DNA of 40,766 nucleotides from an uncultured Desulfovibrio sp. GTDB taxonomy: Bacteria; Desulfobacterota; Desulfovibrionia; Desulfovibrionales; Desulfovibrionaceae. Under the pieces are notes generated by a model. The model was not told the origin of the DNA, searched no databases, and saw only the letters and a program-made list of their open reading frames with translations. Within the stretch, counting starts at the first letter, position 1. The number at the start of each line of letters is the position of its first letter. Positions 32,931-40,766 of this stretch are shown here, in pieces. The position numbers and the translations under genes are program-made. The stretch is from assembly GCA_902783285.1 (NCBI GenBank), contig CACZQM010000128.1, positions 1 through 40,766 on the forward strand, given 5' to 3'.

Positions 32931-33317
32931 ATGTTGACCGATCCCATTGCCGATATGCTCACGCGTATCCGCAACGCACACCTGGCCCTCCACAAGGAAG
33001 TTAGTGTGCCGCGCTCGAAGATGAAGGAAGCCATGGCGACCATCCTCAAGCAGGAAGGCTATGTGGAAGATGTAAGCGTGGACGAAGAGAAGCGCTGCAT
33101 CACCATTGCGCTGAAGTATGTTGGGGGCCGTCCGGCTATCCGCGGTCTCAAGCGCATCAGCAAGCCTGGCCGCCGCGTCTACGTGGGTGCGGGTGAGATC
33201 CCCCGCGTCCAGAATGGCCTCGGCATCTGCATCCTGTCCACTTCCCGCGGAGTGCTGGATGGCCAGACCGCCCAGGCGGAGAAAACGGGCGGCGAACTTC
33301 TTTGCGAAGTCTGGTGA
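32931..33317 (+). CDS. rpsH: 30S ribosomal protein S8
   Basis: Central-domain assembly protein (uS8), 128 residues starting MLTDPIADMLTRIRNAH; in E. coli it represses the spc operon at the rplE site. The C-terminal ILSTSRGVLDGQTAQ segment is the rRNA-binding signature. The start has TAGGAG 9 nt upstream, and the frame, open since 32763 within rpsN, is not used earlier. Confidence 0.98.
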   Translation: MLTDPIADMLTRIRNAHLALHKEVSVPRSKMKEAMATILKQEGYVEDVSVDEEKRCITIALKYVGGRPAIRGLKRISKPGRRVYVGAGEIPRVQNGLGICILSTSRGVLDGQTAQAEKTGGELLCEVW

Positions 33318-33362
33318 TAGCGGCATAAAGGCCGCAGACCTTCAGCCAAGGTAGAAAATACT

Positions 33363-33905
33363 ATGTCGAGAATAGGCAAGCAGCCCATCGAGCTTCCCAA
33401 GGGTGTGGAAGTGAAGCTGGGCGAAGAAATGATCGAGGTCAAGGGTCCCAAGGGGACGCTTCAGACTCCGGTGAGCCCGCTGCTGGACTACGAGCTCAAG
33501 GACGGACGCCTGAGCATCTCCCGCAAGGACGATTCCCGCGAGAGCAATGCCCAGCACGGCCTGCGCCGCACCCTGCTCAACAACTGCATCGAGGGCGTGA
33601 GCAAGGGCTTTTCCAAAACGCTCGAAGTCATCGGCGTGGGCTTCAAAGTGGCCGTCAAAGGCAACCTCATCGACCTTTCGGTAGGCTTTTCACACCCCGT
33701 CCTGGTCGAGATCCCCAAGGGGCTGGAAGCAAAGGCTGACGGAACGAAGCTGACGATCTCCGGGATCGACAAGCAGCTCGTGGGCGAGTTCGCCGCCCGC
33801 CTCCGCCGCATCCGCAAGCCGGAACCCTACAAGGGCAAGGGCATCAAGTACGAAACTGAAATCGTCCGCCGCAAGGCCGGTAAGTCCGGCGGCAAGGGCA
33901 AATAG
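33363..33905 (+). CDS. rplF: 50S ribosomal protein L6
   Basis: uL6, near the GTPase-associated region; 180 residues beginning [17 protein letters not shown], with two alpha/beta domains and the C-terminal [15 protein letters not shown] loop that contacts rRNA. The 45-nt gap to rpsH is among the longer ones but contains only a ribosome site (AAGG). Confidence 0.98.
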   Translation: MSRIGKQPIELPKGVEVKLGEEMIEVKGPKGTLQTPVSPLLDYELKDGRLSISRKDDSRESNAQHGLRRTLLNNCIEGVSKGFSKTLEVIGVGFKVAVKGNLIDLSVGFSHPVLVEIPKGLEAKADGTKLTISGIDKQLVGEFAARLRRIRKPEPYKGKGIKYETEIVRRKAGKSGGKGK

Positions 33906-33916
33906 GGGTAACGGTT

Positions 33917-34276
33917 ATGATTCTTTCCAAGAATGAAAGCCGGAAGCGCCGCAAGGTGCATATCCGCAAGAAGATTTCCGGCACTCCCGAACGTCCGCGC
34001 CTCGTCGTGTTCCGCTCCAACCTGCACATCTACGCGCAGATTGTGGATGACACGGCAGGTCAGACGCTTGTTGCTGCTTCCTCGCTGACGCTCACCAAGA
34101 ACGGTCAGAAGACGTCCGGCAACAAGGCGGGGGCGGAATCCGTGGGCAGGGAGATCGCCCGCTTGGCTCTGGAGAAGGATATCCACAAGGTCATTTTCGA
34201 CCGCAACGGCTATCTGTATCATGGCCGCGTCAAGGCTGTGGCCGAAGGCGCCCGCGAAGGCGGCCTTGAATTCTAG
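33917..34276 (+). CDS. rplR: 50S ribosomal protein L18
   Basis: 5S-rRNA-binding protein (uL18), 119 residues. It has a basic N-terminus ([15 protein letters not shown]), then [20 protein letters not shown] and the C-terminal [20 protein letters not shown] signature. It lies 11 nt after rplF with GGGGTAACGG upstream. Confidence 0.98.
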   Translation: MILSKNESRKRRKVHIRKKISGTPERPRLVVFRSNLHIYAQIVDDTAGQTLVAASSLTLTKNGQKTSGNKAGAESVGREIARLALEKDIHKVIFDRNGYLYHGRVKAVAEGAREGGLEF

Positions 34277-34309
34277 TGGTCCATTTACGGACAGCAAGAG
34301 CAGGAAAAT

Positions 34310-34816
34310 ATGGAACAGCAGCAGCAGACGCAACAGGATTCCGGCTATATCGAAAAAGTCGTGAGCCTCAACCGTGTCGCAAAGGTCGTCAAAGGCGGAC
34401 GCCGTTTCAGCTTCAGCGCCCTCATCGTGGTGGGCGACGGCAAGGGCCGCGTCGGCTTTGGGCTCGGCAAGGCGCAGGAAGTGCCCGAAGCCATGCGCAA
34501 GGCCACCGAGCGCGCACACAAGTCCATGATACAGATTCCCCTGGTAGAGGGCACCCTTCCCTACGAAGTGCTCGGCCGCTTCGGCGCCGGGCGTGTCCTC
34601 CTCAAGCCTGCATCGCGCGGTACCGGCATCATCGCCGGCGGCGCCGTGCGTGCGGTCATGGAAGCCGTTGGCGTGACCGACGTGCTTGCCAAGGCCATCG
34701 GCACCAACAACCCGCACAACGTCCTCCGCGCGGCGGTGGCCGGCCTTGCCTCCCTGCGCAGCGCCGAGGATGTTTCGGAAGTGCGCGGTAAAAAACTGGA
34801 AGCCCCGCGCAAGTAG
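34310..34816 (+). CDS. rpsE: 30S ribosomal protein S5
   Basis: Decoding-fidelity protein (uS5), 168 residues. After a glutamine-rich start ([12 protein letters not shown], unusual but harmless) come the S5 double-stranded RNA-binding part [20 protein letters not shown] and the [20 protein letters not shown] domain. AGGA lies 4-5 nt before the ATG. Confidence 0.98.
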   Translation: MEQQQQTQQDSGYIEKVVSLNRVAKVVKGGRRFSFSALIVVGDGKGRVGFGLGKAQEVPEAMRKATERAHKSMIQIPLVEGTLPYEVLGRFGAGRVLLKPASRGTGIIAGGAVRAVMEAVGVTDVLAKAIGTNNPHNVLRAAVAGLASLRSAEDVSEVRGKKLEAPRK

Positions 34817-34834
34817 GGCGAGTAGGTGAAGCAC

Positions 34835-35014
34835 ATGTCTGAGATCAAGGTCAAACTCATCAGGAGCCGCATCGGCACGACTCCGGCGCAGAAAAAGGTG
34901 CTTGACGCCATGGGACTGCGCCGCCGTGAGATGGTCAGAGTCCTTAAGGATAATCCCGCCGTGCGCGGAATGATCGCCAGCGTCCCGCATCTTGTCGAGG
35001 TAATAGAAAAATGA
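34835..35014 (+). CDS. rpmD: 50S ribosomal protein L30
   Basis: Small protein (uL30) of 59 residues: [19 protein letters not shown] and [20 protein letters not shown]. The ATG with AGGTGA upstream is preferred to the GTG 9 nt earlier. The stop overlaps the rplO start (ATGA), so L30 and L15 are coupled. Confidence 0.97.
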   Translation: MSEIKVKLIRSRIGTTPAQKKVLDAMGLRRREMVRVLKDNPAVRGMIASVPHLVEVIEK

Positions 35015-35490
35015 GACTGAACGAGCTTTATCCTTTCCCCGAGGAGCGCAAGGGCCGCAAGCGTGTGGGCCGCGGAGCCGGTTCCGGGCTCGGCGGCACG
35101 TCAGGCAAGGGCCATAAGGGCCAGAACGCCCGCGCCGGCGGCGGTGTGCGCCCCGGTTTCGAAGGCGGCCAGATGCCTCTGCAGCGCCGCCTCCCCAAGC
35201 GCGGTTTTAAGAACTATGAATTCAAGGTGACGTACGAAGTCGTCAATCTTGACCGCCTTCTCCAGGCTTTCCCCGCCGACCAGAAGGAGATCACCCTTGA
35301 AGACATCTACACGCGCGGGCTTGCCAAGGGCGGGCTCGTCAAAGTGCTTGGCGGCGGCAATGTCGACAGGGCGGTCAGTGTGGAGGCCTTTTGCTTCAGC
35401 AAGTCGGCCAAGGAGAAGATCCTGGCTGCCGGCGGCGAAGTGAAGGAACTTCTCGCCGCCGAAGGCGAAACGGAAGCTACCGAGGAATAA
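35011..35490 (+). CDS. rplO: 50S ribosomal protein L15
   Basis: Late assembly protein (uL15), 159 residues. The glycine/arginine-rich N-terminal half has [19 protein letters not shown] (20-38) and [18 protein letters not shown], followed by a globular C-terminal half and an acidic end. It overlaps rpmD by 4 nt and is 3 nt before secY. Confidence 0.98.
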   Translation: MRLNELYPFPEERKGRKRVGRGAGSGLGGTSGKGHKGQNARAGGGVRPGFEGGQMPLQRRLPKRGFKNYEFKVTYEVVNLDRLLQAFPADQKEITLEDIYTRGLAKGGLVKVLGGGNVDRAVSVEAFCFSKSAKEKILAAGGEVKELLAAEGETEATEE

Positions 35491-35493
35491 AAC

Positions 35494-36792
35494 GTGGCGA
35501 ACGGCATGGACACCATGGCGCAGATGCCCGAGCTGCGCAAGAAGCTGGCATGGACCCTGTTCATCCTGTGCATGTACAGGGTGGGGGTCCATATCCCGGT
35601 GCCCGGCATCGATGTCAGCGCGCTCTCGCATTTCTTCGCCAGCATGCAGGGATCGGTTTTCGCCCTGCTTGACATGTTTTCAGGCGGCGGTCTGAGGAAC
35701 GTATCTGTCTTTGCCCTCGGCATCATGCCCTACATCTCGGCCTCGATCATCCTGCAGCTCATGCAGGTGGTCAGCCCTGACATCAAGCGCATGGCCAAGG
35801 AAGAAGGGCAGGCGGGCAGACGCAAGATCACCCAGTACACGCGTTATCTCACGGTGGGCATCACGCTCATCCAGGGGCTTGGCATCGCCACGCTGCTGGA
35901 AGGCATGACCAGCCCTGAGAACGCTCCCGTGGTGATGAACCCGGGCTGGGAATTCCGCCTGGTCACCATTGTCACGCTGACGGCCGGAACCATCCTCATC
36001 ATGTGGCTTGGCGAACAGATCACGGCCAAAGGCATAGGCAACGGGATCTCGCTGATCATCTTCTCCGGCATCGTCGTGGGCATCCCCGGCGCGCTCCTCC
36101 GCTCCTTCCAGCTCATCAAGGCTGGGGACATGAACATCCTCTTCGCCATCTTCATCCTCATCATGATGCTGGCAGTGACGGTGGGCATCGTCTTCGTCGA
36201 GCGGGCGCAGCGCCGCATCCCCATACAGTACGCAAAGCGTCAGGTCGGGCGCCGCATGTATGGCGGGCAGACCACGCACCTGCCGCTGCGCATCAATACT
36301 GCCGGCGTCATACCGCCTATTTTTGCGCAGAGCCTCCTGCTCTTCCCGGCGACGCTTGCAGGATTTTCGACGGCGGGATGGCTGCAGAGGATAGTGCAGT
36401 GGTTCCAGCCGACGTCTGTCCTGTACAACATCATTTTCGTGGCCCTCATCTTCTTCTTCTGCTTTTTCTACACGGCGATCATATTCGATCCCAAGGATAT
36501 CGCCGAGAATCTGAAGAAGGCGGGCGGGTTCGTCCCCGGCATCAGGCCCGGAGAAAAGACGCGTGAGTACATCGATAATGTCCTTACACGCCTGACCTTC
36601 TGGGGCGGGATCTACATCTCGCTGATCTCTGTGCTCCCCATGCTCCTCATCGCGCAGTTCAACGTGCCGTTCTATTTCGGCGGCACCAGCCTGCTGATCC
36701 TCGTGGGCGTCGCGATCGACTTCATGGGGCAGGTGGAGTCGCACCTGATCTCGACGCAGTACAAGACGATGTTGAACCGCGGAAGGGCGTAG
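35494..36792 (+). CDS. secY: Protein translocase subunit SecY
   Basis: Channel subunit of the SecYEG translocase in the inner membrane; 432 residues with about ten membrane segments. Conserved parts: the plug region MFSGGGLRNVSVFALGIMPY, GNGISLIIFSGI, and the C-terminal cytosolic loops with GIRPGEKTREYID. The start is GTG, with GAGGA 7 nt upstream and 3 nt after rplO; internal ATG codons in frame follow 12 and 21 nt later. Confidence 0.98.
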   Translation: MANGMDTMAQMPELRKKLAWTLFILCMYRVGVHIPVPGIDVSALSHFFASMQGSVFALLDMFSGGGLRNVSVFALGIMPYISASIILQLMQVVSPDIKRMAKEEGQAGRRKITQYTRYLTVGITLIQGLGIATLLEGMTSPENAPVVMNPGWEFRLVTIVTLTAGTILIMWLGEQITAKGIGNGISLIIFSGIVVGIPGALLRSFQLIKAGDMNILFAIFILIMMLAVTVGIVFVERAQRRIPIQYAKRQVGRRMYGGQTTHLPLRINTAGVIPPIFAQSLLLFPATLAGFSTAGWLQRIVQWFQPTSVLYNIIFVALIFFFCFFYTAIIFDPKDIAENLKKAGGFVPGIRPGEKTREYIDNVLTRLTFWGGIYISLISVLPMLLIAQFNVPFYFGGTSLLILVGVAIDFMGQVESHLISTQYKTMLNRGRA

Positions 36793-36794
36793 GC

Positions 36795-37610
36795 ATGAAG
36801 AAGTTTCGGGGCGTTTTCATCAAGAATGAGCATGAGATCGAACTCATGCGCGTGGCCAACGGAATGACGGCCGCCATCCTTGACGAACTGGTGGCAAACG
36901 TGCGCCCCGGCGTTGCCACATGGTTTTTTGAGGAGCTGACGCAGAAGATGTGCCGTGAAATGGGCGTCCGCCCGACCTTCCAGGGGTATTACGGCTATCC
37001 GTATGCGCTCTGCTGCTCGGTCAACGAAACGATCATCCACGGCTTCCCCTCCAAAGACATCGTGCTCAAGGAAGGGGACATCGTCAGCTTTGACATGGGC
37101 GTGGAATACAAGGGCTTCACGGGTGATTCTGCCAGGACGGCGTTCTGCGGAGAAGTTTCGCCCGAAGCCAGGCATCTTTCAGATGTGACCAGGAAATGCC
37201 TGGAGCTTGGCATAGCCGAAGCGGTCCCGGGCAACAACCTTTATGCGATTTCGGCAGCGGTGCAGCGTCATGCCGAAGCGGAAGGGCTCCATGTCATCCG
37301 TGATTTCGTGGGGCATGGCGTTGGCGCCAGCCTCCATGAAAAGCCGGAGGTCCCGAATTTCGTGCCACGCGGCGGCATGGAAAACGGGAAGCCGGGAGGC
37401 ATCCCCCTCAAGACGGGGATGGTCCTGGCCATAGAGCCCATGTTGGCAATAGGCACCCATGAAGTGGAAGTCATGCCTGACGGATGGACGACGAAGATCA
37501 AGGATCGGAGCCTGTCTGCCCACTGGGAACACAGCATAGTCGTCAGGCCGGGCGGCGCGGAGATCCTCAGCGTCGCCGGCAACTGCAAAGGCTTCGCTTC
37601 CGCGTCGTGA
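36795..37610 (+). CDS. map: Methionine aminopeptidase, type I
   Basis: Removes the initiator methionine from nascent proteins. 271 residues with the five metal ligands Asp100, Asp111, His174 (GHGVGASLHE), Glu214 (IEPML) and Glu245, plus His82 at the active site. No N-terminal zinc-finger extension is present. It starts 2 nt after secY; infA, which often follows map, is not found before rpmJ. Confidence 0.98.
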   Translation: MKKFRGVFIKNEHEIELMRVANGMTAAILDELVANVRPGVATWFFEELTQKMCREMGVRPTFQGYYGYPYALCCSVNETIIHGFPSKDIVLKEGDIVSFDMGVEYKGFTGDSARTAFCGEVSPEARHLSDVTRKCLELGIAEAVPGNNLYAISAAVQRHAEAEGLHVIRDFVGHGVGASLHEKPEVPNFVPRGGMENGKPGGIPLKTGMVLAIEPMLAIGTHEVEVMPDGWTTKIKDRSLSAHWEHSIVVRPGGAEILSVAGNCKGFASAS

Positions 37611-37619
37611 ACACTGTTC

Positions 37620-37676
37620 TTGACAGGGTGAGGACAACAGGATAAGAGATGCAGTTCCGGTGCGTTTTTCGCCGGA
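37620..37676 (+). promoter_or_regulatory. possible alpha-operon promoter and leader hairpin before rpmJ
   Basis: Perfect TTGACA (37620-37625), exact 17-nt spacer, TAAGAG (37643-37648, 3/6). Downstream TCCGG (37656-37660) can pair with CCGGA (37672-37676) around an 11-nt loop containing five T residues. The 99-nt gap is the longest within the ribosomal block, which supports an internal promoter or a regulatory leader. Confidence 0.4.
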
Positions 37677-37709
37677 GAACACATCAAAAGCTATTAAGCG
37701 GAGAGAGCG

Positions 37710-37823
37710 ATGAAAGTCAGGCCTTCCGTCAAAAAAATCTGCCCGAAGTGCAAGGTGATCCGGCGCAAGGGTGTGTTGAGAGTGATCTGCGAAAACCCCC
37801 GGCATAAGCAGCGCCAGGGATAA
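37710..37823 (+). CDS. rpmJ: 50S ribosomal protein L36
   Basis: The smallest ribosomal protein (bL36), 37 residues: [20 protein letters not shown] followed by [17 protein letters not shown]. The zinc ligands are Cys11, Cys14, Cys27 and His32, the C+ form. GGAGAGAG lies upstream of the ATG. It precedes rpsM by 18 nt and is the first gene after the 99-nt gap. Confidence 0.97.
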
Positions 37824-37841
37824 CCTTGCAGGAGTCGAAAC

Positions 37842-38210
37842 GTGGCCAGAATTGCAGGCATTGAACTGCCCCGTGGTAAAAGGGCTGACATAGCCCTTAC
37901 CTATATTTATGGCATTGGCAGGGCAACGGCCCTCCAGATCCTTTCCGCTTCCGGCATCGACTGGAAGCGCAGCATCGACGATCTGAGCGCCGACGAGGTG
38001 AATGAGGTCCGTAAGGAGATCGAGACCAACCACAAGGTGGAGGGCGACCTCCGCCGTGAAGTGGCATCGAACATCAAGCGCCTTATGGATATCGGCTGCT
38101 ACCGCGGGCTTCGGCATCGCCGCGGCCTTCCCGTCAACGGTCAGCGCACGCATACCAATGCGCGCACCCGCAAGGGACCGCGCCGTGGAAGCGTGAGCAA
38201 AAAGAAGTAG
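37842..38210 (+). CDS. rpsM: 30S ribosomal protein S13
   Basis: Head protein (uS13) touching P-site tRNA and bridge B1; 122 residues from a GTG start ([19 protein letters not shown]), with AGGAG upstream. The helix-two-turn-helix part [17 protein letters not shown] and the basic C-terminal tail [20 protein letters not shown] are typical. Confidence 0.98.
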   Translation: MARIAGIELPRGKRADIALTYIYGIGRATALQILSASGIDWKRSIDDLSADEVNEVRKEIETNHKVEGDLRREVASNIKRLMDIGCYRGLRHRRGLPVNGQRTHTNARTRKGPRRGSVSKKK

Positions 38211-38221
38211 CGGATACGCCG

Positions 38222-38240
38222 CGGCCGCCGCTTGCGGCCG
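38222..38240 (+). other. all-GC hairpin between rpsM and rpsK
   Basis: CGGCCGC (38222-38228) pairs perfectly with GCGGCCG (38234-38240) around CGCTT. There is no U-tract after it. It could be a processing or stability element, or part of translational control of the alpha operon. Confidence 0.4.
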
Positions 38241-38267
38241 GCATCCAAAGCCCTAAGGAAGTGCAAC

Positions 38268-38657
38268 ATGGCAAGAGCCAAACGCGCAATCAAGAAGAAA
38301 GAGAAGAAAAACGTGCCGCTGGGCATCGCCCACATCGCGGCCACGTTCAATAACACCATCATCACCTTCACCGATACCCGCGGCAACACCATCAGCTGGT
38401 CTTCCGCCGGTAACAGCGGCTTCAAGGGGTCGCGCAAGTCCACCCCCTTCGCCGCCCAGGTGGCCGCCGAGAATGCCGCCCGCAAGGCCCAGGACAACGG
38501 GATGCGCACCGTAGGCGTTTATGTGAAGGGTCCAGGATCTGGCCGTGAATCCGCCCTGCGCGCCATAAGCGCCGCCGGATTCAAGGTGGCGTTCATCCGC
38601 GATGTCACGCCCATTCCCCACAACGGATGCCGTCCTCCCAAGCGGCGCCGCGTCTAA
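38268..38657 (+). CDS. rpsK: 30S ribosomal protein S11
   Basis: Platform protein (uS11), 129 residues, with [37 protein letters not shown] and the C-terminal [17 protein letters not shown]. The ATG has AAGGA 8 nt upstream; the frame begins at 38232 inside the hairpin, which is not used. Confidence 0.98.
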   Translation: MARAKRAIKKKEKKNVPLGIAHIAATFNNTIITFTDTRGNTISWSSAGNSGFKGSRKSTPFAAQVAAENAARKAQDNGMRTVGVYVKGPGSGRESALRAISAAGFKVAFIRDVTPIPHNGCRPPKRRRV

Positions 38658-38683
38658 CGTTTTGATGGCAAGGAGAACTAGCC

Positions 38684-39313
38684 TTGGCAAAATATAATGA
38701 CGCCAAATGCCGGCTCTGCCGTCGTGAAGGCACCAAGCTGTTTTTGAAGGGTGACCGCTGCTACACCGAAAAGTGCTCCCTCACCAAGAGGCCCAACGCC
38801 ACTCCCGGTCAGCATGGCCACATGCGCAAGAAGATGAGCGACTATGCCCTCCAGCTGCGTGAAAAGATGAAGGTCCGCCGCATGTACGGCATACTGGAAA
38901 AGCAGTTCCGCGGCTATTTCGAAGACGCCGACATGGCCAAGGGCATCACGGGCGCCAACCTGCTCATCATCCTTGAGCGCCGCCTCGACAATGTCGTCTA
39001 CCGCATGGGATTCGCCAATTCCCGCAGCCAGGCCCGCCAGATGGTGCGCCATGGGATCTTCACCCTCAACGGCAGGAAGGTCAACATCCCTTCCCTGCAG
39101 GTGCGCGTGGGCGACGAGATCGCCGTTCCCGAAAAGAACCGCAAGATCCCTGTCATAGCCGCCGCGGAAGAGATGGTCGCCAAGCGCGGCTGCCCCGCAT
39201 GGATGGAAGTTGACGCCGCCGCCTTCAAGGGCAAGGTCAACGCCCTCCCGCAGCGCGACGATATCCAGACTCCCATCGAGGAATCCCTTATCGTCGAACT
39301 TTACTCGAAATAA
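38684..39313 (+). CDS. rpsD: 30S ribosomal protein S4, zinc form
   Basis: Primary 16S-binding assembly protein (uS4) and, in E. coli, repressor of the alpha operon. 209 residues from a TTG start with AAGGAG 8 nt upstream. The N-terminus has Cys9, Cys12, Cys26 and Cys31, a zinc site of the C+ type; the S4 RNA-binding domain follows at about 96-160 ([20 protein letters not shown]). The rare start codon may lower its translation compared with its neighbours. Confidence 0.97.
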   Translation: MAKYNDAKCRLCRREGTKLFLKGDRCYTEKCSLTKRPNATPGQHGHMRKKMSDYALQLREKMKVRRMYGILEKQFRGYFEDADMAKGITGANLLIILERRLDNVVYRMGFANSRSQARQMVRHGIFTLNGRKVNIPSLQVRVGDEIAVPEKNRKIPVIAAAEEMVAKRGCPAWMEVDAAAFKGKVNALPQRDDIQTPIEESLIVELYSK

Positions 39314-39325
39314 TCAGGATCTGCC

Positions 39326-40369
39326 ATGCTCAGCAAACAAGCCAACATCTATGCGCGCAACTGGGCGGTGCTGGAAAAGCCCAACCAGATCGAGCGCCAG
39401 GATGTCCCCAATACCGACCCCGCCATGTACGGGAAGTTTGTATGCGAGCCCCTTGAGCGCGGCTACGGTACCACGATCGGCAATGCGCTGCGCAGGGTGC
39501 TTCTGTCCTCCCTTCAGGGTTCGGCATTCGTATCGGTCAAGATCGCCGGCGTGCAGCATGAATTTTGCACCATCCCCGGTGTCCTGGAAGATGTCACCGA
39601 CATCATCCTCAACATCAAGCAGGTCCGCCTGTCGATGGACACCGACGATCCCCAGAGGCTCACTCTCGAAGTGAGCAGGAAGGGGGAGGTCAAGGCCGGG
39701 GACATCAAGGGCAACCAGCATGTCGAAGTCCTCAATCCGGATCTCCACATCGCCACCCTTACGGAGGATGTGGAGTTCAGCATGGAGTTCGAAGCACGCA
39801 TGGGCAAGGGCTATGCGCCTGCCGACACGCATGAAGGCCTCTCCGATGAGATCGGGATCATCAAGCTGGATTCCAGCTTCTCCCCCGTGCGCAAGGTCGC
39901 CTATACGGTCGAGTCCGCCCGCGTGGGGCAGATGACGAACTACGACAAGCTGATCCTCGAAGTCTGGACAGACGGCTCGGTGACGCCGGAAGACGCCATC
40001 GCTTACAGCGCCAAGATCATCAAGGACCAGATCTCCGTGTTCATCAATTTTGATGACAAGGTCTCCGACGAAAGCGGCTTCAGCAGCGGCGATATCGGCG
40101 AGGTCAACGAAAATCTCTTCAAGCGCATCGACGACCTCGAGCTGACCGTCCGTGCCTCGAACTGCCTGCGCAGCGCCAACATCACCTATGTGGGCGACCT
40201 TGTGCAGCGTTCCGAAAACGAGATGCTCAAGACCAAGAATTTCGGCAGGAAGTCCCTGGACGAGATCAAGAACGTGCTTTTGGGCATGGGGCTTGATTTC
40301 GGCATGAAGATCGATAACTACGACAAGAAATTACAGGAATGGAAGAGGAAGCAGCACCATGAGGCATAG
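39326..40369 (+). CDS. rpoA: DNA-directed RNA polymerase subunit alpha
   Basis: Alpha subunit of RNA polymerase, 347 residues (E. coli 329). The N-terminal assembly domain carries [20 protein letters not shown], and the C-terminal domain has [11 protein letters not shown] starting at Arg276 (E. coli Arg265), which contacts UP elements, and [14 protein letters not shown] short charged tail (about 330-347) follows. It overlaps rplQ by 11 nt. Confidence 0.99.
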   Translation: MLSKQANIYARNWAVLEKPNQIERQDVPNTDPAMYGKFVCEPLERGYGTTIGNALRRVLLSSLQGSAFVSVKIAGVQHEFCTIPGVLEDVTDIILNIKQVRLSMDTDDPQRLTLEVSRKGEVKAGDIKGNQHVEVLNPDLHIATLTEDVEFSMEFEARMGKGYAPADTHEGLSDEIGIIKLDSSFSPVRKVAYTVESARVGQMTNYDKLILEVWTDGSVTPEDAIAYSAKIIKDQISVFINFDDKVSDESGFSSGDIGEVNENLFKRIDDLELTVRASNCLRSANITYVGDLVQRSENEMLKTKNFGRKSLDEIKNVLLGMGLDFGMKIDNYDKKLQEWKRKQHHEA

Positions 40370-40748
40370 CAACTCCGGCAAGAAATTGAGCAGGAACCCC
40401 TCGCATCGCAAGGCCCTGCTCCGCAATATGTCCAAAGCGCTTCTGACCTATGGCCGCATCCGCACGACGGAGACCAAGGCCAAGGAGCTGCGCGGCGTCG
40501 TCGAGTCCCTCATCACCCTTGCCCGGCGCAATGATGTCGCTTCGCGCCGCCTGGCCTACCGCGATCTTGGCAGCCATCAGCTCGTCAAGAAGCTGTTTGA
40601 CGAGATAGCCCCCCGCTTTGCCGGCATCCCCGGCGGCTATACCCGCGTCATCAAGCTTGCCATGCCCCGTCCGGGCGACTGCGCCCCCATGGCGATCATC
40701 GAACTGACCAGGCAGGCTGAGGAATCCCCCGCGGAAGCCAAGGCATAG
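40359..40748 (+). CDS. rplQ: 50S ribosomal protein L17
   Basis: Tunnel-exit region protein (bL17), 129 residues: [20 protein letters not shown] and [20 protein letters not shown], then the [20 protein letters not shown] block. The ATG lies inside the end of rpoA in another frame (11-nt overlap), with GAGGAAG upstream. Last gene of the alpha operon; only 18 nt follow before the window ends, so no terminator is visible. Confidence 0.98.
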   Translation: MRHSNSGKKLSRNPSHRKALLRNMSKALLTYGRIRTTETKAKELRGVVESLITLARRNDVASRRLAYRDLGSHQLVKKLFDEIAPRFAGIPGGYTRVIKLAMPRPGDCAPMAIIELTRQAEESPAEAKA

Positions 40749-40766
40749 GGCTTGATCGAACAAGCA

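Overview
This window comes from a GC-rich Gram-negative bacterium. The most likely source is an anaerobic member of the Desulfovibrionales (Desulfovibrio/Bilophila-like). That placement is an inference from gene content and codon style (frequent AGG and ATA codons, a small two-[4Fe-4S] ferredoxin, a CoA-disulfide-reductase/rhodanese fusion, OpgGH and KdtA implying an outer membrane); no rRNA is present to confirm it. I see no tRNA, rRNA, CRISPR array, transposase, phage gene or long repeat.

Layout. (1) 1-3114: rny (RNase Y), hisI and hisG (long form), closed by a strong terminator. (2) 3174-7453, minus strand: opgG-opgH for periplasmic glucan synthesis, with a good promoter. (3) 7562-8530: a lone OppF/DppF-type ABC ATPase, convergent with a two-TM channel protein carrying two RCK units (8560-10284, minus). 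(4) 10391-13853: a compact operon of an Asp/Glu-type racemase, a PLP enzyme of the D-cysteine desulfhydrase / L-cysteate sulfo-lyase family and an NhaC-family transporter, behind a promoter with a perfect 12-bp palindrome. (5) 14093-15937: a CoA-disulfide-reductase-like flavoprotein fused to rhodanese, whose promoter is overlapped by a perfect inverted repeat. (6) 16005-18978: kdtA/waaA and an SLBB polysaccharide-export-type protein. (7) 18978-21105, minus strand: ferredoxin, terminator, YkgJ-type cysteine-cluster protein, unknown 133-residue protein and TPR protein, the last three tightly coupled. (8) 21281-25755: malic enzyme, an orphan TctC/Bug solute receptor, a LysR regulator and a D-malate/tartrate-dehydrogenase-like enzyme, which together suggest C4 hydroxy-acid use. 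(9) 25939-40748: the S10, spc and alpha ribosomal clusters from rpsJ to rplQ without interruption, including secY, map, rpmJ and rpoA.

The right 15 kb is classical core genome. Its least explained parts are non-coding: a leader of about 510 nt before rpsJ with three consecutive hairpins, and a leader before rpmJ. The accessory part is made of small self-contained metabolic cassettes. The racemase/PLP-lyase/transporter operon is the best candidate for an incompletely described catabolic system, with possible substrates D-amino acids or sulfonated amino acids such as cysteate. The malate/tartrate cassette, with a T-N11-A LysR-type box before the malic enzyme, comes second. Coding starts were re-chosen from Shine-Dalgarno sites; many longest reading frames extend upstream of the true start, sometimes on TTG or GTG codons. 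Statements on function rest on family motifs read by eye; no database search was run.
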